From positions 124,001-188,000 of the forward strand of contig NZ_SGOM01000001.1 in the NCBI RefSeq assembly GCF_022113815.1: DNA of 64,000 bases, written 5' to 3'. Positions 17,510 to 28,036 of the stretch are shown here, piece by piece. Numbering within the stretch: position 1 is the stretch's first letter; every line of letters starts with the position of its first letter. The notes under the pieces were generated by a model. The model saw only the letters and a list, made by a program, of their open reading frames with translations, had not been told where the DNA came from and made no database searches. The DNA is from Vibrio cincinnatiensis. GTDB lineage: Bacteria; Pseudomonadota; Gammaproteobacteria; Enterobacterales; Vibrionaceae. The position numbers and the translations under genes are program-made.

Positions 17510-18718
17510 ATGTTTCACCCTATTTCGATATTTATCGGGTTTCGCTATTTACGCGGTCGCTCTGGTGATAGGTTTAGCCGCTTTGTTTCCTATATGTCAA
17601 CCGCTGGAATCACGATTGGTGTAATGGCGTTAGTGACGGTTCTTTCCGTCATGAATGGTTTTGAAGCACAATTAAAAACCCGTGTGCTAGGGGTCATGCC
17701 TCAAGCGGTGATTAGCCAAGCACAAGAGAAAACGCCTTGGCAGCCTCAAGCTCCAGAGTTTGTTCGCCAGTTATCCCCACAAAAAGCCCCTGAACCTATT
17801 GTACGGAGCGAGGCGGTGATTCAAAGTGCGGCACAGCTTTCTGCAGGATTAATGGTGGGTATTGACCCCAGCGCTGATGATCCAATTAATCATTATCTCA
17901 TAGCAGGTCGAGTGGTTGATTTACAACAAGGGGCTTATCAAGTTTTTTTAGGTCATACACTCGCTCGTAATTTAAATGTGTCGCTGGGTGATACGGTTCG
18001 ACTGATGGTCACTCAAGCGAGCCAATTTACTCCCTTGGGACGAATACCGAGCCAACGTAATTTTACCGTGGCCGGGATGTTTAATACTGGATCGGATGTG
18101 GATGGACAACTGATGATCACCCACCTTCGGGATGCGGGGCGATTACTGCGCTTTGATGATACCACTATCTCCGGTTGGCGAGTTTTTTTGCATGATCCAT
18201 TTGATGTGGCTGATTTATCTCAGACGTCATTACCTACAGGATGGCAGTGGCGAGATTGGCGAGAGCAGCGGGGCGAATTATTTCAGGCGGTCAGAATGGA
18301 AAAAAACATTATGGGGTTAATGCTTGGGTTGATTGTCGGTGTGGCTGCATTCAATATTATCTCAGCGTTGATTATGGTGGTGATGGAAAAACAAGCTGAA
18401 GTGGCGATTTTAAAAACGCAAGGCATGAGCGATCGACAAATATTGATGATTTTTATGGTGCAAGGTGCCAGTAGTGGGGTGATTGGTGCCGTTGTCGGTG
18501 GTACGTTGGGGATTGTACTTGCAATGAACCTGAATACGCTCTTGGACTCGGTTGGGGTTGCTCTTTTTGCCTTGGGAGGAGAACTTCCTGTTGTGATCAA
18601 CCCCTTGCAAATTATCGCTGTTATTTTGTTAGCTATTCTATTGAGTTTTATGGCTACGTTATTTCCTTCTTACCGCGCATCTGCGGTTAAACCCGCTGAG
18701 GCTCTACGCTATGAATAA
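17510..18718 (+). CDS. lolC: Lipoprotein-releasing system permease LolC
   Basis: One of the two inner-membrane subunits of LolCDE, which extracts lipoproteins from the inner membrane and hands them to LolA. 402 aa. TM1 lies near residues 25-48 ([21 protein letters not shown]), a large periplasmic domain spans about 50-265, and three further TM segments fill the C-terminal third, the standard MacB/FtsX layout. It ends 8 bp inside lolD. The start ATG 17510 has only a weak ribosome site. The lolC-lolD-lolE order is the usual one and all three genes overlap. Confidence 0.95.
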   Translation: MFHPISIFIGFRYLRGRSGDRFSRFVSYMSTAGITIGVMALVTVLSVMNGFEAQLKTRVLGVMPQAVISQAQEKTPWQPQAPEFVRQLSPQKAPEPIVRSEAVIQSAAQLSAGLMVGIDPSADDPINHYLIAGRVVDLQQGAYQVFLGHTLARNLNVSLGDTVRLMVTQASQFTPLGRIPSQRNFTVAGMFNTGSDVDGQLMITHLRDAGRLLRFDDTTISGWRVFLHDPFDVADLSQTSLPTGWQWRDWREQRGELFQAVRMEKNIMGLMLGLIVGVAAFNIISALIMVVMEKQAEVAILKTQGMSDRQILMIFMVQGASSGVIGAVVGGTLGIVLAMNLNTLLDSVGVALFALGGELPVVINPLQIIAVILLAILLSFMATLFPSYRASAVKPAEALRYE

Positions 18719-19397
18719 CCTTTTACGTTGTCACCAGATTTGTAAAACTTACCAAGAAGGGGAGTTAGAGACGCAGGTGCTCAACGGCGTCAGTTTTGAG
18801 ATGCAACGTGGTGATCTGGTCTCGATCATTGGTTCCTCTGGTTCGGGAAAAAGCACCCTGCTACATATCTTAGGGGCACTTGATGAAGCGAGCAGTGGAA
18901 AAATAGAATTTCTTGGTCATGATCTCAATGCCTTAAGTTCAAATAAACAAGCCAAAATTCGTAATCAACATTTAGGGTTTGTTTATCAATTTCACCATTT
19001 ATTAGCGGATTTTACCGCATTAGAAAATGTAGCCATGCCTTTACTGATTGGTGGTCAATCGGTTGCACAAGCCAAACAGGCTTCGCAACAGTTACTTACT
19101 CGTGTCGGCTTAGCACATCGATTACAACATCGTCCATCAGAGCTTTCAGGGGGAGAGCGCCAGCGAGTGGCGATCGCTCGTGCTTTGGTCAATCAACCGG
19201 ATTTGGTGTTGGCCGATGAACCCACGGGAAATTTAGACAATAAAACCGCATTGGGGATTTATGATTTAATGCGTGAGCTGAACCGTGAGTTTGCCACGGC
19301 TTTTCTCGTGGTCACTCATGATGGGCAGTTAGCTGCCAAGATGGATCGTCAGTTACATATGCAAGACGGTCTATTGCTGACGGTTGCGGAGGCATAA
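18711..19397 (+). CDS. lolD: Lipoprotein-releasing system ATPase LolD
   Basis: The ABC ATPase of LolCDE, 228 aa. Walker [10 protein letters not shown] is near residues 43-51, the signature L-S-G-G-E-R-Q-R is in the middle of the C-terminal half and Walker B is [12 protein letters not shown]. The insertion typical of LolD/MacB-type ATPases ([16 protein letters not shown]) is present. It overlaps lolC by 8 bp and shares one base with lolE (TAATG), indicating tight translational coupling. Confidence 0.97.
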   Translation: MNNLLRCHQICKTYQEGELETQVLNGVSFEMQRGDLVSIIGSSGSGKSTLLHILGALDEASSGKIEFLGHDLNALSSNKQAKIRNQHLGFVYQFHHLLADFTALENVAMPLLIGGQSVAQAKQASQQLLTRVGLAHRLQHRPSELSGGERQRVAIARALVNQPDLVLADEPTGNLDNKTALGIYDLMRELNREFATAFLVVTHDGQLAAKMDRQLHMQDGLLLTVAEA

Positions 19398-20635
19398 TGT
19401 TTTTATCTTTACTGATTGGGGGACGTTTTAGCCGTGCCAAACAACGTAATAAATTAGTCTCTTTTATCTCTTTATCTTCAATTATTGGGATCGCAGTGGG
19501 AGTGGCCGTGATTATTATTGGCTTATCAGCGATGAATGGATTTGAAAGAGAGTTACAACAACGTGTTTTATCTGTCATTCCTCATGGTGAGTTTGAAGGG
19601 GTTCGAGGCCCGATTGACGATTGGCCGGATATCGTTCAGCAAGCCACTCGTCATCCACGTGTTCAAGCTGCCGCACCGTACGTGAAGTTTACCGCTTTAG
19701 CGGAAAAAGGAACGCAGCTAAAAGCGATCGAAGTTCGAGGGGTGGATCCTGATAGAGAGCGTGCGGTTTCCCGTCTCGCTCAGTTTGTGACGCCAGAAGT
19801 TTGGCCTCGATTTCTGCCTGGGGAGCAGCAAGTCATTTTAGGGCAGGGAGTTGCTCAACAATTACAGGCCAATATGGGTGACTGGATTACATTAATGATC
19901 CCAACTCAACAGAACGGTAAACGAGTTCAAGCGCCGAAAAGAGTACGGGTAAAAATTGTAGGCTTGCTAAGCTTAAATGGACAAATCGACCACAACCTCG
20001 CACTTTTACCCTTGCAAGATGCTCAGTCATACCGTCAGCTAGAGAATAAGGTTACAGGGGTGGCACTTAAAGTCACGGATGTCTTGAATGCCAACCAAAT
20101 TGTCCGGGAAGTGGGTAATACCTTGCATGAATATGTCTATCTGCGCAGCTGGCAGCAAAAGTATGGTTTTCTGTATCGGGATATTCAGATGGTTCGGACT
20201 ATCATGTATTTAGTGATGGTGCTGGTTATTGGTGTGGCTAGCTTTAATATTGTTTCAACATTAATGATGGCCGTGAAAGATCGGGCCGCTGAAATTGCTA
20301 TTTTGCGCACTATGGGAGCCAGTGATGGCTTAGTGAAAAGGATTTTTGTATGGCAAGGTGTTTTTTCTGGTGTATTCGGTAGCCTTGTGGGAAGTTTGGC
20401 TGGGGTGGTGATTGCATTGAATTTAACCCCTTTGATTAAAGGGCTTGAATCCCTTATCGGTCATTCATTCCTTTCTGGTGACATCTATTTTGTGGATTTT
20501 CTGCCCTCACAACTGATGGTGAGTGATGTCTTTTTAGTTTCTGGAACAGCCATTGTTCTTAGCTTATTAGCGACATGGTATCCCGCGTCTCGAGCTAGCC
20601 GTTTACATCCGGCATCGGTGCTTAGCAGTAAATAG
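19397..20635 (+). CDS. lolE: Lipoprotein-releasing system permease LolE
   Basis: Second permease subunit of LolCDE, 412 aa, homologous to LolC: N-terminal TM near 24-48 (SLSSIIGIAVGVAVIIIG), a periplasmic domain to about 265, then three C-terminal TMs. LolE is the subunit that first contacts the lipoprotein cargo. Keeping both lolC and lolE (rather than a single lolF) is normal for Vibrio and enterics. Its start overlaps the lolD stop by one base. Confidence 0.95.
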   Translation: MFLSLLIGGRFSRAKQRNKLVSFISLSSIIGIAVGVAVIIIGLSAMNGFERELQQRVLSVIPHGEFEGVRGPIDDWPDIVQQATRHPRVQAAAPYVKFTALAEKGTQLKAIEVRGVDPDRERAVSRLAQFVTPEVWPRFLPGEQQVILGQGVAQQLQANMGDWITLMIPTQQNGKRVQAPKRVRVKIVGLLSLNGQIDHNLALLPLQDAQSYRQLENKVTGVALKVTDVLNANQIVREVGNTLHEYVYLRSWQQKYGFLYRDIQMVRTIMYLVMVLVIGVASFNIVSTLMMAVKDRAAEIAILRTMGASDGLVKRIFVWQGVFSGVFGSLVGSLAGVVIALNLTPLIKGLESLIGHSFLSGDIYFVDFLPSQLMVSDVFLVSGTAIVLSLLATWYPASRASRLHPASVLSSK

Positions 20636-20647
20636 TTTTTCGTGAAT

Positions 20648-20681
20648 GGTTACACGGAGTGGATGCCTCTACCGTGTAACC
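20648..20681. terminator. Inverted repeat between convergent lolE and kefB-like genes
   Basis: GGTTACACGG (20648-20657) and CCGTGTAACC (20672-20681) form a perfect 10-bp stem with a 14-base loop. Neither side carries a clean T run, so it may be a rho-assisted or shared terminator. Confidence 0.5.
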
Positions 20682-20693
20682 AAAAACGTGAAT

Positions 20694-22616
20694 TTATTTT
20701 GAATCAAGGTGGGCGTTGGATTCTTTGGGGGGTGGTGCCCATGACCGTTCAGCATCAAAACGTCGATCCGTTCTATCAAACGCCATTTCTTGCTTTAGTC
20801 GTTCTTCCAGTTCGATAAACAGTTTAATGTAGTTGTTATCTACCCGCTCTTTACCTTGAGCTTCTGCATTCCATGCCGTGTACATACTGTCTGAGTGAGT
20901 ACTTTCTACTTTCTTGTAGGTGTTTTTTTGGTGTTCGACAAAGAAAGGATGAAAACCTAAGCTTGTCATCGCCGCTGCGCCTACTTCTAGTGCGGAGTGG
21001 TAGGTTTCAGAAACGGCGATGTCAACCCCTGCTTGACGTAAGCGATAACCGTGTCCTCGGTCGAAGGCGCGAGCCAGTACTTTGACATGGGGGTAAGTGT
21101 GTTTCACATACTTGACCAGTTCTACGCTGCTTTCTTGGTTATCAATCGCGACAACCAACAATGAAGCTTCTTCTATACCGGCGGTATGCAAGAGATCTGG
21201 ACGCGTGGCATCTCCAAAATAGGCTTTGGTTTTAATTTTGCGTAAGTTGTCTACTTGAACGGCTTGGTGATCAAGTACGACGGTTTTGACGCCATTGGCG
21301 ACTAAAAGACGGTTAACGATTTGTCCAAAGCGACCAATTCCTGCAATGATGACGGTTCCTTGCTCATCGATTGTATCGCTTTCCCGTTCATTGGTTTGTT
21401 GTTCAAAACGAGGCAAAATGACTTTATCAAACAGAATAAATAACCCCGGAGTGAGGAACATTGATAACGCGACAACCAGCGATAGAATTTGTACAAGATC
21501 GGAAGGTAACACATGACGCTGCTCAGTAAAGCTTAATAGCACAAATCCAAATTCTCCCGCTTGTGCCAAGCTGAGAGTGAATAACCATCGATTGCTGCCT
21601 TTAATTCGAAAAATTAGTGCAAGCAAATATAAAATGGCTGCTTTTAATAACATGACGCCTAATGTGGCTCCAATAATTAAGAAAAAGTGGTCAAACAGAA
21701 TATCGAATTTGATCCCCGCTCCCACCGTAATGAAAAAGAGCCCAAGTAATAGCCCTTTAAGCGGCTCAATATTTGCCTCTAACTCATGGCGAAATTCACT
21801 GTTGGCAAGGACAACCCCAGCGAGAAAGGTGCCTAAGGCTGGCGAAAGCCCGACCACATTCATTAAGGTTGCGATACCAAGCACTAACATAAGAGCGGTA
21901 GCGGTAAAAATTTCTCGAACGCCTGCACTGGCGACAAAACGAAAAAGAGGTCGACTTAGGTAATGTCCACCGACCACAACCATTGCGATGGCTGCGGTAA
22001 TGATTAAACCATATGCCCAGCCGGGCAAGTCGGCGATGAGTGACACTTCTTCATGATGCTGTGCCGCGATCGTTGCCGCATTTTGTGCTTGTTCAACTAA
22101 CTCAGGTAATGCAAGCAGAGGAATAAATGCCAGCATAGGGATAACCGCGATATCTTGGAACAGTAATACGGAAAAAGCATTCTGGCCACCTTCGGTTCGG
22201 TTAAGGTGTTTTTCATTAAATGTTTGGAGTACGATCGCGGTTGAGGATAGACAGAAAATGAAGCCAATCGTGAGTGCGATTGACCAAGCCAGATTAAACA
22301 TCAAGCAAGCGGCCATGGTGATTAAGGCGGTAACCCCGACTTGTAGCCCGCCTAAACCTAATAAGCGATTACGCATGGACCACAACATTTTAGGTTCAAG
22401 CTCTAAACCAACCAGAAACAGCATCATGACGACACCAAATTCAGCAAAATGTTGAATGGTGGCGGTTTCATCTCCGACTAAGCCTACTATCGGGCCAATA
22501 ACGACACCGGCAATCAAATAACCAAGTACGGAACCTAATCCGAACCGTTTGGCGAGTGGTACCGCGATCACCGCTGCAATAAAGTAAATAAAAGCCTGAA
22601 TAACGTAACTTGTCAT
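20694..22616 (-). CDS. kefB: Kef-type K+/H+ antiporter (CPA2 family with TrkA-N domain)
   Basis: 640 aa, glutathione-gated potassium efflux family. The N-terminal 385 residues form about a dozen TM helices with conserved CPA2 stretches (GYLIAGVVIGP, FLVGLELEP, LSSTAIVLQ, LLFQDIAVIP). A Rossmann-type RCK/TrkA-N domain begins near residue 412 (IIAGIGRFGQIVNRLL). The charged C-terminal tail extends beyond RCK. The ATG overlaps the stop of the ancillary oxidoreductase gene (ATGA), as in the E. coli kefG-kefB pair. KefB versus KefC cannot be settled by eye; the neighbour type favours KefB. It should protect against electrophiles by acidifying the cytoplasm. Confidence 0.88.
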   Translation of the reverse strand: MTSYVIQAFIYFIAAVIAVPLAKRFGLGSVLGYLIAGVVIGPIVGLVGDETATIQHFAEFGVVMMLFLVGLELEPKMLWSMRNRLLGLGGLQVGVTALITMAACLMFNLAWSIALTIGFIFCLSSTAIVLQTFNEKHLNRTEGGQNAFSVLLFQDIAVIPMLAFIPLLALPELVEQAQNAATIAAQHHEEVSLIADLPGWAYGLIITAAIAMVVVGGHYLSRPLFRFVASAGVREIFTATALMLVLGIATLMNVVGLSPALGTFLAGVVLANSEFRHELEANIEPLKGLLLGLFFITVGAGIKFDILFDHFFLIIGATLGVMLLKAAILYLLALIFRIKGSNRWLFTLSLAQAGEFGFVLLSFTEQRHVLPSDLVQILSLVVALSMFLTPGLFILFDKVILPRFEQQTNERESDTIDEQGTVIIAGIGRFGQIVNRLLVANGVKTVVLDHQAVQVDNLRKIKTKAYFGDATRPDLLHTAGIEEASLLVVAIDNQESSVELVKYVKHTYPHVKVLARAFDRGHGYRLRQAGVDIAVSETYHSALEVGAAAMTSLGFHPFFVEHQKNTYKKVESTHSDSMYTAWNAEAQGKERVDNNYIKLFIELEERLKQEMAFDRTDRRFDAERSWAPPPKESNAHLDSK

Positions 22617-23233
22617 GCTGAATGTCTCAGTTCTAAAGGATTAAAGTAATGATTCAGAGTTGGCAATTTGCTGGCTTGCTTAAGGTCAATTTGGTTGTGC
22701 TTTAGTGTTTGTAACACATTTAAGTAACCCTTGATATGTTCATTAAGCCGTTCATCTTCACAAGCGGCACGAGCATCGAACAGGACGAATGGAGGGAGAT
22801 AATGCATGCCTATCATCCCAGCCATTTGTTCGATAGGGCGAAGTAACTCTCGTACTGTGCAATGATTTGAACCACTACTTTGGTAATTTTCGGCTTTGCC
22901 TCCTGCAGAGGTGATACATAGTAGTGTCTTTCCATGCAGTGCTTGCCCGTTCTGACCATAGGCAAAACCATATTCCAATACCAAATCTTGCCATTCTTTA
23001 AGCATAGAAGGGGTTGAGTACCAATACATAGGAAATTGAAAAATAATGATGTCATGCTCAAGTAGGCGTTGTTGCTCTTTATCTACATCAATATGAAAAG
23101 TTGGGTATTCAGCATACAGATCAACAAGCGTTACGTTATCAATGTAACGAGCCGATTTATACAAGCGAGCATTTACTTTACTTTTATGCTGGCAGGGGTG
23201 GGCGTAGAGCAGTAGGATTTTTTGGCTGATCAT
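22613..23233 (-). CDS. kefG: Kef ancillary NAD(P)H oxidoreductase (KefG/KefF family)
   Basis: 206 aa, flavodoxin-like quinone reductase fold. It starts MISQKILLLYAHPCQHKSKVN, with the N-terminal phosphate-binding loop, and contains FQFPMYWYSTPSMLKEWQD and LLCITSAGGKAENY, all typical of the KefF/KefG/MdaB group. These proteins bind the cognate Kef channel and are needed for full activity. The stop overlaps the antiporter start by 4 bp. No clear Shine-Dalgarno beyond a weak purine tract. Confidence 0.88.
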   Translation of the reverse strand: MISQKILLLYAHPCQHKSKVNARLYKSARYIDNVTLVDLYAEYPTFHIDVDKEQQRLLEHDIIIFQFPMYWYSTPSMLKEWQDLVLEYGFAYGQNGQALHGKTLLCITSAGGKAENYQSSGSNHCTVRELLRPIEQMAGMIGMHYLPPFVLFDARAACEDERLNEHIKGYLNVLQTLKHNQIDLKQASKLPTLNHYFNPLELRHSA

Positions 23234-23484
23234 GTGTCTTTTTGAATATTATTGTTCTTGCGAGAATAGTTATCCAAATTCACGGACCATTCAATGGAAT
23301 ATTGGAGCAAAAACTCAAATTGACACCATTTTTACAAGTGAGTAGGAAAGGTACGAAAAAAGACTGGGCTTTTTCTCATGTTTAAATCACAACGATTTGC
23401 AAATGAATGTCTGTTTCACTCGCAATTTATCTCGTGTTTTGATTTTAAGCTGAATGTCTCGCTACTACGATTTTATCCAATGCA

Positions 23485-24000
23485 TTACAGTTTGCTGGTA
23501 TGACGCTTTTGCCAACTGCGCACAACGGAATAGCGCCACAAGCCACGGATTCCAAAATAGCCCAAAAGGGAGGCAATAATCCCACAGATGATACAGCCTA
23601 ATAGGAAAGGAGGACCGATGGTGTGCATCTGGTGAAGAAGAAATTCCCAGCTTAGTTCGAAATGAAAATCTTGTGGTGGCACTTTCATTATCCAAGCGCC
23701 TACTTTGTAAGAAAAATAGAAGATAAAAGGCATGGTAATGGGGTTGGTGATCCACACTAAAGCCACAGACAGCGGTAAATTAACCCCGCATAAGATAGCG
23801 ATACCCGCTGACATAATCATTTGACTAGGTAACGGAATGAAAGCCATAAACAGCCCAACAGCAAAAGCTCCCGCGGCTGAGCGACGGTTGAGACACCATA
23901 AATTGGGGTTATATAGGACAGTGCCAAAAACTTTCAATGCCTTTTGACGTTTAATTACCGTGTGGTCTGGCATAAAACGCTTAATAAATTTTCTTGGCAT
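23485..24000 (-). CDS. DUF2062 membrane protein
   Basis: 171 aa, three or four hydrophobic segments: GAFAVGLFMAFIPLPSQ (about 42-60), ILCGVNLPLSVALVWITNP (about 68-88) and a long C-terminal one (GPPFLLGCIICGIIASLL). The SAAGAFAVGLF and NPITMPFIFY motifs are DUF2062 hallmarks. Function is unknown in any organism that I know of. The start ATG 24000 is only 8 bp from the divergent comEC ATG and has no Shine-Dalgarno; the second Met (residue 10) is a possible alternative, but the first stretch (MPRKFIKRFMPDH) is what I remember from vibrio homologues. Confidence 0.82.
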   Translation of the reverse strand: MPRKFIKRFMPDHTVIKRQKALKVFGTVLYNPNLWCLNRRSAAGAFAVGLFMAFIPLPSQMIMSAGIAILCGVNLPLSVALVWITNPITMPFIFYFSYKVGAWIMKVPPQDFHFELSWEFLLHQMHTIGPPFLLGCIICGIIASLLGYFGIRGLWRYSVVRSWQKRHTSKL

Positions 24001-24008
24001 AGGGAATT

Positions 24009-26252
24009 ATGACTCTCTTCTCGAATTACTGGACACTGGCTTCGTTCTCATTGACGGTGCTCTCTTCCCCATATTGGCCTTGGATGCCAAATGGGTTTAT
24101 GGCATTAGGCATGTTTATCGTGTTGAGTCTGAGTTTTCTCGTTAACCGTTGCAGAGGATGCGTCGGGATTGCTCTGGCTTTAGTGGTAATAATAACACAG
24201 GGTAACTTAGTAAGAGCGCAGTCCAATATTATCTTACAATCTGGGGGTGATATTACCATAAAAGGAAAAGTTAACAGCTTTTTTAACACAACTCAGCACG
24301 GTTTTGTTGGTTCAGTGGTAGTTCGATCAATAAATGATCATTCTTTACCATATTTCCTTACTCCGAAAATACGCTTAACGGCTCCAGTTGCATTACAACC
24401 CGGCGATCAATTTGAGTTTATCGTACAAGTAAAGCCGATTTATGGACGCTTAAATGAAGTTGGGTTTGATCTAGAATCTTTTTATCTCAGCCAGCGTTGG
24501 GTGGCCCGAGCTAATGTCAAGTCCCATTCTCCCTATCATGTGATCCCTCATGCCCATTTACGGTCAAAGCTCTACTCAAGTATTCGACAGTTGACGGAAT
24601 TGAGCGCAGTACAAGGTATTATTCTTGCACTGACTTTTGGTGAGCGGAGTCTGATAACAGAAGAGCAGTGGAATGGGTTACGCAATAGCGGGTTGATTCA
24701 CTTAACCGCGATATCAGGGTTACATATCGGTATGGCGTTTGGGGTCGGGTACGGTTTTGGGCTGATATTGAGTCGAGTACTCAAGCGTGGGTTGTGGCTT
24801 CCTTTTGTACTCGGTGGCGTACTGGCATTCGGATATGCTTGGCTTGCTGGTTTTACGCTTCCCACCCAACGTGCATTGATCATGTGTTGGTTGAATATTG
24901 GGCTATTGATGCTCAACATTAGAGTGACGGCAATACAGCGGATACTTTTGACTTTGGCGGCCGTGTTATTATGGGACCCCTTTACGGCGCTTTCTGCCAG
25001 CTTTTGGTTATCTTTCCTCGCTGTCAGTGTGGTGATTTATCAAATATCCACCATCAACCCGCAATTTACTTGGTGGAAGAAAACTCTCGTAGGGCAGTGT
25101 CGATTGGCTATCCTTATGGCTCCAATGAGTGCTTATTTCTTCGCTGGGGTAAGCTTGTATTCCGTTTTCTACAACCTATTATTTATTCCTTGGTTTAGTT
25201 TCGTTGTTATTCCACTGTTATTTTTAGCATTAATTGGCACTTTCATTTTTCAGCAGGCGGCATCTGGATGGTGGCAGTGGGTTGATTGGTCACTATGGCC
25301 GCTGAGCCATTCATTGGCTTTATCAGAACAGAGCTGGGTTGATCTAAGCCAACTTTCTCAGCATTTATTATTGATGGTGCTGGCTTTATGGTTGTTTAAG
25401 CCCTTATTGGCTAAAAGAGCTTGGATAGCAATCACAATTGTTGCAGGAGCGATATGGCTTAGCCTACCGAATAAACAAGGTTGGCGAGTTGATGTGTTGG
25501 ATGTGGGGCATGGATTAGCAGTATTGATTGAACGAAATGGTGCTTTTGTTCTATATGATACGGGGAGCGGCTGGGAAGGTGGTAGCTATGCCCAATCACT
25601 GATCGCCCCTTTGCTTATTCGTCGAGGCCACGCAACTCTTGATGGAGTGATTATTAGTCATTTTGATGATGATCACGCGGGTGGTCTTGATGATATTCAA
25701 CGATTATTGTCTCCGCGTTGGATCCGTGCTAGCCAGAAGAAAGGAACCTTTCAACCTTGTGTCCAAGGTGAGTCTTGGTTTTGGCAAGGGTTAACCTTTA
25801 CTGCGCTCTGGCCGCCTCGTTTGGTTTCTCGGGCTGAGAACCCGCATTCTTGTGTTGTGCGAGTCGAGGAACCTGAATATGGGCACACCTTGTTACTTTC
25901 GGGAGATGTGACGGCGATAGGTGAATGGTTGCTCAGTCGAGAACCCACCGTGTTAGCCAGTGATGTTATGTTGGTGCCTCACCATGGGAGCCAAACGTCT
26001 TCAACACTGAATTTTATCAAGAAAGTCAACCCGCAGCTTGCTTTAGCCTCTTTGGCTAAAGGGCATCATTGGCGATTGCCTCATCCTGATGTGCTCGCTC
26101 GCTATCAAGATTTAGGGGTTGATTGGCAAGATACCGGAGAATCTGGACAAATTTCTTTATTGTATCGTAAGAAAGAACGCCAATTGCGGGCTTTACGACA
26201 GTGGGGAATGACGCCTTGGTATAGGCAGATGCTACGTAACGAGGTAGAATAA
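24009..26252 (+). CDS. comEC: DNA internalization competence protein ComEC/Rec2
   Basis: The inner-membrane channel that takes single-stranded DNA into the cytoplasm during natural transformation. 747 aa. Domains in order: N-terminal TMs and OB-like DUF4131 region (1 to about 190), Competence domain with many TMs (about 195-470, including LTAISGLHIGMAFG), and a C-terminal metallo-beta-lactamase-like domain (about 490-735) with S-H-F-D-D-D-H-A-G-G and V-P-H-H-G-S. All metal-site motifs look intact, so it should be functional. AGGGA lies about 3-4 bases before the ATG. Its promoter must lie inside the divergent DUF2062 gene. Confidence 0.95.
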   Translation: MTLFSNYWTLASFSLTVLSSPYWPWMPNGFMALGMFIVLSLSFLVNRCRGCVGIALALVVIITQGNLVRAQSNIILQSGGDITIKGKVNSFFNTTQHGFVGSVVVRSINDHSLPYFLTPKIRLTAPVALQPGDQFEFIVQVKPIYGRLNEVGFDLESFYLSQRWVARANVKSHSPYHVIPHAHLRSKLYSSIRQLTELSAVQGIILALTFGERSLITEEQWNGLRNSGLIHLTAISGLHIGMAFGVGYGFGLILSRVLKRGLWLPFVLGGVLAFGYAWLAGFTLPTQRALIMCWLNIGLLMLNIRVTAIQRILLTLAAVLLWDPFTALSASFWLSFLAVSVVIYQISTINPQFTWWKKTLVGQCRLAILMAPMSAYFFAGVSLYSVFYNLLFIPWFSFVVIPLLFLALIGTFIFQQAASGWWQWVDWSLWPLSHSLALSEQSWVDLSQLSQHLLLMVLALWLFKPLLAKRAWIAITIVAGAIWLSLPNKQGWRVDVLDVGHGLAVLIERNGAFVLYDTGSGWEGGSYAQSLIAPLLIRRGHATLDGVIISHFDDDHAGGLDDIQRLLSPRWIRASQKKGTFQPCVQGESWFWQGLTFTALWPPRLVSRAENPHSCVVRVEEPEYGHTLLLSGDVTAIGEWLLSREPTVLASDVMLVPHHGSQTSSTLNFIKKVNPQLALASLAKGHHWRLPHPDVLARYQDLGVDWQDTGESGQISLLYRKKERQLRALRQWGMTPWYRQMLRNEVE

Positions 26253-26284
26253 GAACAATATTGTCATATTAATTAAGCATCTCT

Positions 26285-28033
26285 ATGTCTCTCAATTCTG
26301 ACGAAACAACTTGGCAAACCTTTAAACGTCTTTGGACCTACATCCGTCTATATAAAGCGGGGTTAGTGTTAGCAGTCATTGCGCTGGTGATCAACGCATT
26401 ATCTGATACATACATGATCTCGTTACTCAAACCCTTGTTGGATGAAGGATTTGGCGGTACAGATTCCCACTTCTTACAAATTCTACCTTTTATTATTTTA
26501 GGTTTAATGTTTATCCGCGGTTGCAGTAGTTTTGTTTCTGCTTATTGTTTGAGTTGGGTTTCAGGCAATGTTGTAATGCAGATGCGTCGTCGTATTTTCC
26601 ATCAGTTTATGCATATGCCGGTCAGCTTTTTTGATCGGGAGTCCACCGGTGGGTTACTGTCTCGAATTACCTACGATTCAGAACAAGTGGCCGGGGCAAC
26701 CAGCCGAGCCTTGGTGAGCATTGTTCGTGAAGGGGCTAGCATTATTGGTTTGTTAACCTTAATGTTTTGGAATAGCTGGCAACTGTCACTAGTACTGATT
26801 GTTGTGGCACCCATCGTGGCATTAGGTATCCGTGTTGTTTCTAAACGATTCCGTAAGATATCCAAAAACATGCAAACCACGATGGGGCACGTGACCTCTT
26901 CTGCGGAACAGATGTTAAAAGGCCATAAAGTGGTGTTGAGTTATGGTGGGCAAGAAGTTGAACGGAAACGTTTCGACAATGTCAGTAACCGTATGCGTCA
27001 GCAAACTATGAAGCTGGTTTCAGCACAAGCTGTCGCAGATCCTATCATTCAGATGATTGCTTCATTAGCGCTTGTGACAGTCCTCTTTTTAGCCAGTGTT
27101 GACACCATTCGTGCGGATTTAACACCAGGAACTTTTACGGTAGTCTTTTCTGCAATGTTTGGCTTAATGCGTCCACTGAAAGCGTTAACTAACGTCACCT
27201 CTGATTTCCAACGAGGGATGGCCGCAACACAGACCTTGTTTGCATTAATGGATCTGGAAACAGAACGGGATCACGGTAAATTTGAAACCGATAAAGTCCG
27301 TGGTGATATTGCCGTGAAAGATGTGACCTTCACCTATCAAGGTAAAGAGAAACCCGCGTTATCTCATATTAATTTTACTATTCCACAGGGGAAAACCGTT
27401 GCCTTAGTTGGGCGTTCTGGTTCAGGGAAATCAACCATAGCGAACTTGTTTACTCGTTTCTATGATGTTGATTCAGGTTCCATTTGCCTTGATGATCATG
27501 ATATTCGTGATTATACCCTGACCAATTTACGTCAGCATTTTGCCCTGGTCTCACAAAACGTCCATTTATTTAATGACACGATAGCTAATAATATTGCCTA
27601 TGCGGCTGAAGGTCAGTACACCCGTGAACAGATAGAAGAGGCGGCGCGTCTGGCCCATGCGATGGACTTTATTCAGCATATGCCGGATGGTCTCGATACC
27701 ATGATTGGTGAAAACGGAGCGAGTCTTTCGGGGGGGCAACGTCAGCGAGTGGCCATTGCTCGGGCTTTACTAAGAGATGCTCCCGTCCTGATTTTAGATG
27801 AAGCAACATCGGCACTGGATACTGAATCAGAGCGTGCCATTCAAGCCGCATTAGATGAGCTGCAGAAAAACAAAACCGTCTTGGTGATAGCTCATCGTCT
27901 TTCAACGATAGAACAAGCCGATGAAATATTAGTTGTGGATGATGGCGAGATCATTGAGCGAGGAAAACATGCTGAGTTGATCGCTCAAAATGGGGCCTAT
28001 GCTCAACTTCATCGTATCCAGTTTGGTGATTAA
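26285..28033 (+). CDS. msbA: Lipid A flippase MsbA
   Basis: ABC exporter that flips lipid A-core across the inner membrane. 582 aa, the standard half-transporter length. Six TM helices occupy residues 1 to about 315; the ATPase has Walker [10 protein letters not shown] (near 376-384), signature L-S-G-G-Q-R-Q and Walker [12 protein letters not shown] run of seven G (27730-27736) encodes part of the signature. lpxK follows after 3 bp, as in E. coli. The msbA-lpxK pair makes an LPS operon with ycaR and kdsB. Confidence 0.97.
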   Translation: MSLNSDETTWQTFKRLWTYIRLYKAGLVLAVIALVINALSDTYMISLLKPLLDEGFGGTDSHFLQILPFIILGLMFIRGCSSFVSAYCLSWVSGNVVMQMRRRIFHQFMHMPVSFFDRESTGGLLSRITYDSEQVAGATSRALVSIVREGASIIGLLTLMFWNSWQLSLVLIVVAPIVALGIRVVSKRFRKISKNMQTTMGHVTSSAEQMLKGHKVVLSYGGQEVERKRFDNVSNRMRQQTMKLVSAQAVADPIIQMIASLALVTVLFLASVDTIRADLTPGTFTVVFSAMFGLMRPLKALTNVTSDFQRGMAATQTLFALMDLETERDHGKFETDKVRGDIAVKDVTFTYQGKEKPALSHINFTIPQGKTVALVGRSGSGKSTIANLFTRFYDVDSGSICLDDHDIRDYTLTNLRQHFALVSQNVHLFNDTIANNIAYAAEGQYTREQIEEAARLAHAMDFIQHMPDGLDTMIGENGASLSGGQRQRVAIARALLRDAPVLILDEATSALDTESERAIQAALDELQKNKTVLVIAHRLSTIEQADEILVVDDGEIIERGKHAELIAQNGAYAQLHRIQFGD

Positions 28034-28036
28034 AGC

